Shown: positions 17,844 through 25,997 of the stretch, one piece after another
How the letters are laid out: every line of letters starts with the position of its first letter
How positions within the stretch are numbered: position 1 is the first letter of the stretch
Translations under genes and position numbers: made by a program
NCBI RefSeq assembly: GCF_001613085.1
Contig: NZ_BDBR01000033.1
Location: forward strand, 52,023 to 116,022
Reading direction: 5' to 3'
Source of the DNA: Nocardia salmonicida NBRC 13393
Lineage (GTDB): Bacteria; Actinomycetota; Actinomycetes; Mycobacteriales; Mycobacteriaceae
DNA length: 64,000 bases
Notes under the pieces: model-generated
The model's database searches: none
What the model saw: the letters and a program-made list of their open reading frames with translations, nothing else
Told to the model about the DNA's origin: nothing

Positions 17844-19065
17844 GCGCCTCGGGCAGGCTCCAAGTCGCCGCTTCATCGGCGAGCAGCTCTCCCCACGACG
17901 GTGCTCCGGTTTCTGCACGGGCCGCGGCGTCGGAGCGGACCTTCAAAGCGAGCATCCCGATCCGCATGAGTACCGGAATGTTGAGATGTCGAGCGGCGAC
18001 GGCGGTTTCACCAGCAATCGCGGCTGCGGTGGTCTTCGACACGCTGATCGCTCCGGCTGCGGCGTGCGCGGCGAGCAGCATCTCTGTGTGTTTGGCCGCT
18101 GCAGAAGTCGCCAGCCGTGGCGTGCCCGTGCAACGGTAGGCCCCGAGGTGGGTGTGGGTTCGGATGACGACCTCGGTCGCGAGCATCCCTAGACCCGGGG
18201 TCAACATTCCGGAGCGAAGGTTCAACCCGTCGCCGGAGTTCGTTCCGGCGTAAGCGTCATTGGCGAACTTCCGCAAGTCGGGGTTCGGCATCTCGGCGAG
18301 AAATGTCCAGCCCGGCAGCGGAAGGTTCATCGGGGTGACAAAGTCGGCGGCCCAGTGTTTCAACAGAAGCGCGACTGCGAGATGCCGCTCAGGCGCTTGC
18401 GCGAACGGCAGACCGGAGCGAGTTGTCGCAACCTTTTCGACCATCCGCTGTCCGTCTTCCCACCACGTGCCTTCGAAGGTTCCCGTGCGGATCTGATGGA
18501 GGGCGGCGAAGAACCGGCCGATGTCGTGGCCGGCCGACCGAACGCGATGTGCCGGACCGCCGAATTTCGGGCCGGTGTAATCGATGGGCAGTCGGGCGGT
18601 CTCTCGCTCCCACCGGCGCAGCAGGTCGGTCTTCTTCAACAAGGACAGACCACTGAGCACTGCAGCGTCTACCTGGTTGTCGTAGAGGTTTCCGAGTGCG
18701 CCGATGAGCCCGGAGACACCCACGACGACCAAGTCGCCACGTTCCCACGGAACCCGTTGGGCCGCCCGCCACCCATCGAGTTGCCGCAGCGCGATCGGGT
18801 CGAGGATGTCGGCAATGTCGGCCTCGCCCCACCCCTCGACTTCGCGACGCTGCCGATGATGGTCCGTGAGTTCGGCATAGGTGAGGCCAGTCGAGGCGCC
18901 CACGATGCGCTCTGCGGCCGCGTGTTCGATCGGCTTGTCCGAAAGCGCTGATGCGGCAATCGATTCGATGTCGTCGAGGTCGCGCGTGAGTGCATCCAAG
19001 TTGGCGATGTAGTCGTCATCGATCGGCGAGATCCGCTCGTTGGAGTTGCTGTCAGCGGCGCTCAC
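17773..19065 (-). CDS. hypothetical protein, second gene of a two-gene operon
   Basis: 430 residues, GTG start overlapping the upstream stop by 4 bp. No family recognised. Weakly hydrophobic segments (GDLVVVGVSGLIGALG near 110; LRSGMLTPGLGMLATEVVI near 300; an Ala-rich helix HTEMLLAAHAAAGAISV near 335) suggest membrane association rather than clear spanning helices. A conserved-looking HDIGRFFAALHQIR is at about 180. The tight coupling to the coiled-coil/glycine-rich partner and the position in an accessory island suggest the two act as one system. Function unknown; a defence role is inference from context. Confidence 0.7.
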   Translation of the reverse strand: MSAADSNSNERISPIDDDYIANLDALTRDLDDIESIAASALSDKPIEHAAAERIVGASTGLTYAELTDHHRQRREVEGWGEADIADILDPIALRQLDGWRAAQRVPWERGDLVVVGVSGLIGALGNLYDNQVDAAVLSGLSLLKKTDLLRRWERETARLPIDYTGPKFGGPAHRVRSAGHDIGRFFAALHQIRTGTFEGTWWEDGQRMVEKVATTRSGLPFAQAPERHLAVALLLKHWAADFVTPMNLPLPGWTFLAEMPNPDLRKFANDAYAGTNSGDGLNLRSGMLTPGLGMLATEVVIRTHTHLGAYRCTGTPRLATSAAAKHTEMLLAAHAAAGAISVSKTTAAAIAGETAVAARHLNIPVLMRIGMLALKVRSDAAARAETGAPSWGELLADEAATWSLPEALTIAELLTNSVGPSPADEAVGGR

Positions 19066-20255
19066 GCTGCTTCCTCGAGGTCGTCAGCGAGGACAGATAC
19101 CCCCTCGGCAAGGGTCTCCACGGTCTTCTTCTCACCCTCCAGATCCTCGAGTTCGGCGAGCAAGGCCTGAAGTTCATCATTCTCTGGTCCGGTGACACGC
19201 TCCTTGAGCCGGTCGGCGACGATCCGGAAGCGAGCGACGCGATCTTCGGCCGCCTGGCGTTGATCGCGCTCAGCGTTCAGCTCTGCTTGCTTGGTCTCGA
19301 GTTGCGCACGAAGGATTTCGATTCGCTCGGCGAGAGTCACGACGGTCTTGCCCAGGCTTGTCACGCGCTCGCGGAGACTGACGATGACAGCCTTGGCTGC
19401 CTCTTCGTTGCCGTCGACATCGCGCAGCACGAGCTGGGTCACGACGTGGAGTCGGATGGCGTCGGCGGCGATACGAGCGGCCGTGAACCCGGCAGCCTTA
19501 CCCGCGAGCGTGACTGCCCCGACTCCTGCTGCGCCGCTGAAGCCGGTAATCAGCGCGGCACCACCGGCCATGCCGAGACCACCGGCCGCGATGGAACCAC
19601 CCCCGATCGCCGCCAGGCCCGCCGATGTAGCCACCGCGCCCGAATAGCCAAGAACAAGCGCTCCGTAGGCGCCGGCGATTGCTGGTGCGGCGAGGCCGCC
19701 GGTCAGGACACCGAGTCCGAGGCCGGCACCCGCCAGGAGCGCGTATTTGGTCCAGTTGCTCGCCTTGGACAGCTTTTTGATCGCGTCCTTGTATGCGTTT
19801 TCCACAGCCGGGAGGTCTTCGGGATGGAGTTGATCCATCGACCGATGGGCGGCGGCGAGAGCTTCGGCGCGGACGGCCTTGTCCCACTTGCCTTCTACCC
19901 ACGGCTCGAACCCGTACAGGTCGATCAGCAGAAGCAAGGCCCGTGACCGTCTCGCCACGACCGAGGAGATCTGTGGCCCAGCGGACTCGAGCGCCTCGAG
20001 ATTCGGAGACTCACCATCCGCGGCGATCTGGTGAACGACTTCGGCGACAGCGGGCGACCAGTCGTCCTGGTCGCGCGCCACGATGGCCGCAACGGCGTTG
20101 TCGCGGAAGGAGTTACGGATTTCGCGTTTGGACGGAAGGTGCTTGCCCTTCGACGCGGCGATGTCGCGCTGCATCATCTGGTACTGCCACGCGGTGAGGA
20201 TGAAGTCCTCATCGGGAGAGAGCTCGAGCTTCTTCTGTACCTGCACCGCGTCCAT
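19062..20255 (-). CDS. glycine-zipper membrane segment plus coiled-coil protein
   Basis: 397 residues from ATG 20255. Residues about 1-170 are soluble and helical. Residues about 175-265 are an unusual Gly/Ala-rich hydrophobic block (LLAGAGLGLGVLTGGLAAP, then AGLAAIGGGSIAAGGLGMAGG), typical of glycine-zipper membrane-inserting or pore-forming segments. Residues about 290-397 form a coiled coil ending in acidic Leu heptads (LQALLAELEDLEGEKKT). It resembles in outline dynamin-like or TMCO4/DUF726-type proteins, but no GTPase P-loop is present. Translationally coupled to the gene at 17773. Confidence 0.7.
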   Translation of the reverse strand: MDAVQVQKKLELSPDEDFILTAWQYQMMQRDIAASKGKHLPSKREIRNSFRDNAVAAIVARDQDDWSPAVAEVVHQIAADGESPNLEALESAGPQISSVVARRSRALLLLIDLYGFEPWVEGKWDKAVRAEALAAAHRSMDQLHPEDLPAVENAYKDAIKKLSKASNWTKYALLAGAGLGLGVLTGGLAAPAIAGAYGALVLGYSGAVATSAGLAAIGGGSIAAGGLGMAGGAALITGFSGAAGVGAVTLAGKAAGFTAARIAADAIRLHVVTQLVLRDVDGNEEAAKAVIVSLRERVTSLGKTVVTLAERIEILRAQLETKQAELNAERDQRQAAEDRVARFRIVADRLKERVTGPENDELQALLAELEDLEGEKKTVETLAEGVSVLADDLEEAA

Positions 20256-20474
20256 GCGCGTGACATTAGCGAGACAGCCCGACAAGTGCTGGCGGATCCG
20301 AACGAACGCAGGACGAGACACGGGCGACGGTGCTCGCGGGGCCACGGAACGAACGGTGCCTACCTCACGCATCACTCCACAAGGAGTTCGACAAGGTCGG
20401 AATACTCTGCAGAACGGTACTATTCGTCGACCAGGGCACCGTTCAGAAGACCGGGTCATGCTAGGAGAACAGTT

Positions 20475-20945
20475 GTGAGGCGCGTAGCTGTTGCTGGATG
20501 CATCGCAGCATTGGTCGCTGGGTTGGGCGCATGCAGTGGCGACGGTCAAGACGGCGTGTTCGTAACTCCTTCGGTGGTGGTATCCACTGGGGCATCAGCG
20601 ACGTCTGTGGTGAGATCCTCGCTCCCGCCCGCAGCCACTACCGCTGCTGCTGTGGTCGATGCGATGGAGGCTGCGGGCCTTCCCGCCACGGGGCGCGCGG
20701 ACCGCACCAAGGTAGCCGGGTGCGCTGACCTGGGGTGTTCACAGATGATCGCGATTGATCCGGTATCGGTGTACCAGTTCGATGGCGAAGCGGCCGCGGA
20801 GAAGTACGCAACCATCATGTCGAAATCGTCGCTGATTTACAGGAACGGCTCGATCGTGCTGCGCTTCAAGCGTGATGGGCCGAGCCCGATCGACAAGACC
20901 TTGATTCCGCAATACCAAGCCGCGCTCGACGGGCTTCTTCCGTAG
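20475..20945 (+). CDS. small lipoprotein
   Basis: 156 residues from GTG 20475, with AGGAGA upstream. MRRVAVAGCIAALVAGLGAC is a lipoprotein signal with lipobox Cys20. The mature part starts with a Ser/Thr-rich linker, then a compact domain of about 100 residues containing a Cys pair (AGCADLGCSQ). No known family. It stands alone between the two-gene operon and the TerD-HNH gene. Confidence 0.75.
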   Translation: MRRVAVAGCIAALVAGLGACSGDGQDGVFVTPSVVVSTGASATSVVRSSLPPAATTAAAVVDAMEAAGLPATGRADRTKVAGCADLGCSQMIAIDPVSVYQFDGEAAAEKYATIMSKSSLIYRNGSIVLRFKRDGPSPIDKTLIPQYQAALDGLLP

Positions 20946-21256
20946 TCTGCGCATCCCGTTGCTGCCCAGAGCCATGAGAACCCCACTCGCTGCCGTTGGT
21001 CTCACGGTGCGGCGTGGTCTCGCGCATGTCCTGCTCCGATCGAGCAGTCCGGCATCCTCAGTCCGTGGGTACTTGTCGCATGAAACGGGTCGCACCTTCA
21101 CGCCACGGTAGAGCACGCGTATCGCCGTCTGTTCCTCGTCGGCGGGCAGGATCATCAACCATCGCTCAGGAGGCCCTGCGTTCCTGAGTTCGACTGCTGA
21201 ATTAGCGCGGCGGGCCCGTTGACCGAGTTGTGCCACATCCGCCCCAGGAAGGCGTT

Positions 21257-22945
21257 GTGCGTAACGGAATTCGCTGCGAGAGCGGTGTGCACGGCGTGAA
21301 GCTCTCCAGAGGTGAAAATGCTGCGGTCACCGCATCGACGGTGGCGGTGACCCTGACGTGGGGATCGCAGTGCGATGTCGATCCGCAAGCGCTTCTCCTG
21401 GCCGAGAACGGAAAGATCCGGACGAACGACGATTTCGTGTTCTACAACGCGGCCGACCACCCGTCAGGGGCGGTCTCGCTGACCGAATCCGGCGCTGGCC
21501 GTGCCGTTCTCACGGTCTCGCTCGCCAGTGTTGAAACAGCGGTTTCCCGCATCGTCGTCTCGGCATCGGTTGACGAGGGATCGTTCCGCGACGTCCGGGA
21601 CCTCACACTGACGGTCCAGGACGGGAGCGACGCACTGATCTCGTTCGAGGTCGACCAGCCCGAGGCTGTCACCGCGATCGTGCTGGGCGAGTTCTATCGA
21701 CGAAACGGCACGTGGAAATTCCGGGCGGTCGGCCAGGGTTGGGCGAGCGGGTTGCGTGGGCTTGCCGAAGAATTCGGTGTGGAAGTCGACGACCCGCCCG
21801 CGAACCCGCCGCCAGCAGGATCGCCGGTTCCCGCACCTAACGGCGCGGCACCCCAGCCATCCCCGGCGCGGATGGAACCGGGCTGGTATCCGGAGCTTGT
21901 GGGCTCAGGTCAGCTGCGCTGGTGGAACGGCACCGGTTGGACAGACGACACCCGACAACTGATTCCATCGGATCCGGCGTTGTGTGAGCGCTGCGGCAGA
22001 GAACGGCGGATCCCGCGGTTCGGTAGCCCGCCACCGTGCCGGTGGTGTGAGTCCGACGTCAACAGATTCATGGAAACGTGGCGATCCCAGGCTTGGCGGG
22101 TGCTGACAGAGTCCGGACCGCGCGGCAGCGGATGGGAAGAGCTGTGGGTCGCACTGCGTTTCGAACGGATCCATGAAGCCAGCGGCCGAGAAGCTCTGCG
22201 CCCCCTCGCCATCGCCTACTTGGAACGTGTAGTCGCTTTCGCCTTCGCCGACGACGAAATCGAAGCCAATGAGCTCGGTGACTTCGAGCGTGCCGTCGTC
22301 GATCTTCAGGCGGCGGTTGATTTGGGGGCCGCCCAACGACGGGTCGACGAGCTCCGTCAGCGCATGCTCAGAGGCCGATCGCTGACACAGGTCCGCACCG
22401 GCGAGCTCCCTCGCATACAGCGATCGAACCTGCACTTGGAAGCGGATGAGACGCTGTACGTCGATGTCAACGCGTCACAGATCAAGTACTTGGCCAGCGG
22501 ACCACGCCACAACAGCGGCAGATTGATCGGTAGCAGCAAGAAGCTCCGCTTCATCGGCGCCGGAGCTGGTACCGAGCTGCCGTGGTCGAAAATCGTCTCG
22601 ATCACCAGTGAGTACGGGAACGTCATCGTCTCCGCGACCACCGCTCGAGGTGGTGGAACCTACGGGGTCCCCGATCCCGAATACGTTGCAGCGGTGTTGG
22701 AGGGAGCGCTGCGGATCGCGAAGCGATTAGTTCTCGCTCCTGGACAACGCGATACCCGATCAATACCGCCGGACGTGAAATCCGAGGTGTGGCAACGAGA
22801 TGGCGGTCGGTGTTGCCAGTGCGGCGATGCCCACTACCTCGAATTCGATCACGTCATCCCACTGAGTCGAGGTGGCGCTACGAGCGTCGGAAACCTCCAA
22901 ATCCTGTGCCGTCGGTGCAATCTCGAGAAGGGCGCACGGATCTGA
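21257..22945 (+). CDS. TerD - DUF2510 - zinc ribbon - HNH endonuclease fusion
   Basis: 562 residues. I use GTG 21257, preceded by AGGAAGG; GTGs at 21230 and 21287 are alternatives. Residues about 12-178 are a TerD domain (VKLSRGENAAV, the Ca-binding strand region with NDDFVFYN, and LGEFYRRNGTWKFRAVGQGW). Residues about 209-231 are a DUF2510 motif (PGWYPE, then LRWWNGTGWTD). Cys243, Cys246, Cys261 and Cys264 form a zinc ribbon. A helical and then beta-rich PH-like region follows (about 270-500). The last 53 residues are an HNH nuclease (RDGGRCCQCG, FDHVIPLSRGG, NLQILCRRCN). TerD proteins belong to stress and phage-response systems; fusion to a DNA nuclease suggests a self-contained sensor-effector. 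Confidence 0.85.
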   Translation: MRNGIRCESGVHGVKLSRGENAAVTASTVAVTLTWGSQCDVDPQALLLAENGKIRTNDDFVFYNAADHPSGAVSLTESGAGRAVLTVSLASVETAVSRIVVSASVDEGSFRDVRDLTLTVQDGSDALISFEVDQPEAVTAIVLGEFYRRNGTWKFRAVGQGWASGLRGLAEEFGVEVDDPPANPPPAGSPVPAPNGAAPQPSPARMEPGWYPELVGSGQLRWWNGTGWTDDTRQLIPSDPALCERCGRERRIPRFGSPPPCRWCESDVNRFMETWRSQAWRVLTESGPRGSGWEELWVALRFERIHEASGREALRPLAIAYLERVVAFAFADDEIEANELGDFERAVVDLQAAVDLGAAQRRVDELRQRMLRGRSLTQVRTGELPRIQRSNLHLEADETLYVDVNASQIKYLASGPRHNSGRLIGSSKKLRFIGAGAGTELPWSKIVSITSEYGNVIVSATTARGGGTYGVPDPEYVAAVLEGALRIAKRLVLAPGQRDTRSIPPDVKSEVWQRDGGRCCQCGDAHYLEFDHVIPLSRGGATSVGNLQILCRRCNLEKGARI

Positions 22946-23064
22946 CCAGATCTGGTTCTCGTCGGCATGGAGGGCTAGCTTCCACTATCCCTTCGCCAAT
23001 CGGTGGCTAGAAGCGAAGTGAATCGAATCAGGGTAGGTTGCTCGGAACCTGCAGCTGAATAGGT

Positions 23065-23216
23065 GTCGGCCCCGCACCCTCGGGGATGGCCCGATGCATA
23101 CGCCGCACGGTTCGTCCACACCGAAGTCGGCCCCCGCACCTGCGGGCATGGTCCGACGCGCAAGTACAGGCGCACGGGCGAGGTCGAGTCATCCCCCACT
23201 GGTCAGAAGTACCCAA
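23065..23216 (+). CRISPR. relic type I-E-like CRISPR, two clear repeats and a degenerate third
   Basis: Repeat 1 at 23065-23093 (29 nt), repeat 2 at 23126-23155 (30 nt, one extra C) and a weak third at 23188-23216. The unit runs GTCGGCCCCGCACC then a GC-rich palindrome arm and ATGG-x-CCG, which is the actinobacterial type I-E pattern. Spacers are 32 nt each (23094-23125 and 23156-23187), the standard I-E length. Repeats 1 and 2 differ at a few positions and the third is largely decayed. No cas gene is in the window. Confidence 0.6.
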
Positions 23217-23837
23217 GGGCGAGTCGGTAGCCTTGATCTCGACGGCGACGTACGTGGCACGGCCGCAGCTGAGTTACGGGCAGTAGGTCGATCAAGCCGA
23301 AGATCCCGGTGTTCCCGCGCCGACCCGCTGCAGTGAGCCGGACCGACGGTCAGCGCTACAGGCGGGGGCAGCGCTTCAGGAGCTGCGGATCATGTATCGC
23401 GGTTTCCTCGCCTACGGCGTGCGGTGGGACCGGAGCAGCAGGCTGAGCAAACTTTCGGCAGCACTCAGATGCTGGCCGGTCCGGATCTACTGAACCCGAC
23501 TGCGCGTTCTAGAATGCGCGGTTCGCCTCGGCCGGGCCAGCCGATCGAGGCGAAACCTTCCCCGTGCACCCACACGCCGCCGCCACATCGCGGGGCACGC
23601 TCGACCTTAGTCGAGTCAGCAGCTCGATCATGCGAGCTGCGCCCGCCCCGACGGGGCGCACGCAGCGTCGGTTCCAGACCAACAAGCCCTGGGTGTGAGG
23701 GGCGGAAAGGTGATCCGCTGAACTCGCCGACAGGCGCCGCGAGACAGGCTACTCGCGGGTTCTCGACAAGCCTCGGAGTTCAAAAACGTGGGGTTTCTGT
23801 GGGAATTGGCCGAAAAACGTCAAATCTCCGAAAATGC
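23217..23837. other. non-coding interval before IS30
   Basis: About 620 bp with no supported gene. Near its right end lies one copy of a 16-bp direct repeat (23789-23804). Confidence 0.4.
23789..23804 (+). repeat. 16-bp direct repeat, copy 1
   Basis: GTGGGGTTTCTGTGGG, identical to 25347-25362 and preceded in both by TCAAAA-x. The two copies flank the IS30 insertion and the tRNA fragment. Such sequences occur near integrase 3' ends and attachment sites in actinomycetes. Confidence 0.5.
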
Positions 23838-25186
23838 GAAACCCCCTCCGACCCAGCTTGGGTTCTAGGGATCGTCGCAACACCCCAGTTCAGGGGATAT
23901 TGCGATGGACTTCCAGATCCGGGCGGACCGGAAACCTCAGGGCCGTAAGAAGTTGCGGGCCGAACGGGCGGAGTATCTCCGTCTTGTGGAACAAGGCTAC
24001 GGAAACAAAGCGGCATCAAGGATGGTCGGTGTCCACGAACGCACCGGGCGCGAGTGGCTCAACGGCCGTGACGATCCCAAACGGCGAGTGCTGCCCGCTC
24101 GAAACGAGCGGGCAGCACTCGCCGGGTCGAAGTCGCGGTATCTGACCGAGGACGAACGCATCCACATCGCCGACCGACGGCGGGAGAACGCAGGTGTCCG
24201 CCAGATCGCGACCGAGCTGAGCCGCAGTCCCTCCACGATCAGCCGTGAGATCGCGCGCAACGCCACGGTGAGCCCGTCCGGACAGGCGACCTACCGCCCA
24301 CACGCGGCCCAGTCCCGCGCCGACGCACGACGCCACCGACCCAAGCCGAGCAAGGTCAGCCGGTATCCCGAACTACGGCGATTCATCCAGCGTCACCTCG
24401 ACAAACGATGGAGCCCCGAACAGATCTGCCAGGCTGTGCGCACGCACTTTCCCGACCGTCCGGAGCTGCACGTGGTCCACGAAACTGTCTATCAAGCCTT
24501 GTATTTGCAGGGCCGCGGCGAGCTGCGCCGTGAGCTGGCCCGAGCGCTGCGCACCGGACGCGCTCGGCGCGTCCCGCATCGGCAGGCCGGCTGCCGACGG
24601 ACTCGTTTCACCCATCCGATGGTCATGATCAGCGACCGGCCCGCCGAGGTCGAAGACCGAGCCGTGTCCGGGCATTGGGAGGGTGATCTGATCGTGGGCA
24701 AGGACAACGGTTCGGCGATAGGCACTCTTGTCGAACGCTCCACCCGCTATCTGATGCTCATGCATCTACCCCATGGCCGAAGCGCTGAGGTGGTACGAGA
24801 TGCCTTACAACGCACTGTCGCTCGAATTCCTGCACATGTGATGCGGTCGTTGACCTGGGACCAGGGCAGCGAGTTGGGTGAGCACCACTTGTTCACCGTC
24901 GCTACCGACATTCCGGTCTACTTCTGCGATCCAGGCAGTCCCTGGCAGCGCGGCTCGAACGAGAACACGAACGGTCTGCTGCGGCAATACTTCCCCAAGG
25001 GCACCGACTTGTCGCTGCACTCCCGTGAGCATCTCGACGCCGTTGCCGCCGAGCTCAACGGCCGCCCACGCAAAACGCTCGACTGGGATACCCCAGCCGA
25101 GCGTTTAGCTAAGCTACTCGCGGCCTAACCACCACCACGAGTGTTGCGACGACTCCTAGAATCCGCCCAGGTCAGAGGGGGTTTTC
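23838..25186 (+). mobile_element. IS30-family insertion sequence
   Basis: About 1.35 kb with one transposase. Imperfect terminal inverted repeats are visible: left GAAACCCCCTCCGACC from 23838 and right (complement) GAAAACCCCCTCTGACC ending at 25186. The similarity continues inward to a shared TTCTAGG and TCGTCGCAACAC. A target duplication is not clear by eye. It inserted beside the tRNA 3' fragment. Confidence 0.85.
23905..25128 (+). CDS. IS30-family transposase
   Basis: 407 residues, apparently intact. Two N-terminal HTH regions (NKAASRMVGVHERTGREW; VRQIATELSRSPSTISREI) are followed by a DDE domain: the first Asp in HWEGDLIVG, the second in LTWDQGSELG and the Glu in GSNENTNGLLRQYFP, all IS30 hallmarks. 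It catalyses movement of its own element. Confidence 0.95.
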   Translation: MDFQIRADRKPQGRKKLRAERAEYLRLVEQGYGNKAASRMVGVHERTGREWLNGRDDPKRRVLPARNERAALAGSKSRYLTEDERIHIADRRRENAGVRQIATELSRSPSTISREIARNATVSPSGQATYRPHAAQSRADARRHRPKPSKVSRYPELRRFIQRHLDKRWSPEQICQAVRTHFPDRPELHVVHETVYQALYLQGRGELRRELARALRTGRARRVPHRQAGCRRTRFTHPMVMISDRPAEVEDRAVSGHWEGDLIVGKDNGSAIGTLVERSTRYLMLMHLPHGRSAEVVRDALQRTVARIPAHVMRSLTWDQGSELGEHHLFTVATDIPVYFCDPGSPWQRGSNENTNGLLRQYFPKGTDLSLHSREHLDAVAAELNGRPRKTLDWDTPAERLAKLLAA

Positions 25187-25190
25187 ACTG

Positions 25191-25226
25191 TCGGGCTGAC
25201 AGGATTTGAACCTGCGACCACTTGGC
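25191..25226 (-). other. tRNA 3'-end fragment (attachment-site-like)
   Basis: On the minus strand GGTCGCAGGTTCAAATCC followed by TGTCAGCCCGA is the variable loop, T-arm and 3' acceptor strand of a tRNA. Upstream of it no anticodon arm, D-arm or 5' acceptor strand can be folded, so this is not an intact tRNA. Partial tRNA 3' ends of this length are typical attL/attR leftovers of integrative elements. Confidence 0.65.
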
Positions 25227-25997
25227 GCGCGTTCCAGTTGGCCGAACCCTACCCATCGAGACCCAATAGTGCTCAGCATCAAGCATTTTCGCGAAGCGAC
25301 TGTTCTCAACGTTTCGCATCATTTCGCATTGATTCCGGTCAAAAGTGTGGGGTTTCTGTGGGGCGCCTTCCGCGCCCGCCCGCTCTCCTGCATGTCCGCA
25401 CGCAACACCCCAGACGCTGCTGACCGAAGAGACCTGCTCTGTAGTTCCGACGGCTGTGGCCACGCAGACCGCGACTTCGGCGAAACCATTGAGACCACGG
25501 ACAGCACGCCAAACTCTGTACCCGTCCAATTGGTCACAGTGGCCGTCCGGGCGAACGAGCAGACAGACGTCATCGCCGACGCCGCGGATCAGCTTCCACC
25601 AACTTATCGGGTCGCGGTAGTTTCCGGCTCTGTCGATCGCTCAGACGGCGACCGGCAACCGGTAGCCGGCGCGGATACGGTCGACGCCGGCCAGCCACTC
25701 TCGCCCCAGCGGCCCATCGATGAGCGTGAATGCCTCAGAGCCGACCGTCGACCACCGATGGCGGCTGCGCTCAACCAACGCATACGAGAGAAGTACACGA
25801 CGGTCATTGCCCCTGCCTCTACATCTTGATCAACGGCACCCCAGCCTTTTCCACGGCCGCGAAGGCGTTCAGCGACTGAGGCATCAGCCACGCGTTCGGC
25901 CGTTTCACCAACTCGCGACCGACCCGAAGACCGTAAGGAACACGCCGTCCAAGTTGAACCTGTTCCGCATCGGCGCCGACCATACAAGGCCAACTTC
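25227..25997. other. interval with a degraded gene remnant
   Basis: About 770 bp. It holds the second 16-bp repeat. On the minus strand from about 25810 to a stop at 25641 the frame VERSRHRWSTVGSEAFTLI continuing to GYRLPVAV looks like the tail of a once-real protein, and 25819-26001 in another frame looks coding too. I take these as a frameshifted remnant of unknown family. Confidence 0.4.
25347..25362 (+). repeat. 16-bp direct repeat, copy 2
   Basis: Exact copy of GTGGGGTTTCTGTGGG at 23789-23804, 1.56 kb away, on the other side of the IS30 element and the tRNA fragment. Confidence 0.5.

Noticed and set aside
25191..25226. Intact tRNA gene
   Set aside because: Only the T-arm and 3' acceptor strand are present; D-arm, anticodon arm and 5' acceptor strand are missing.
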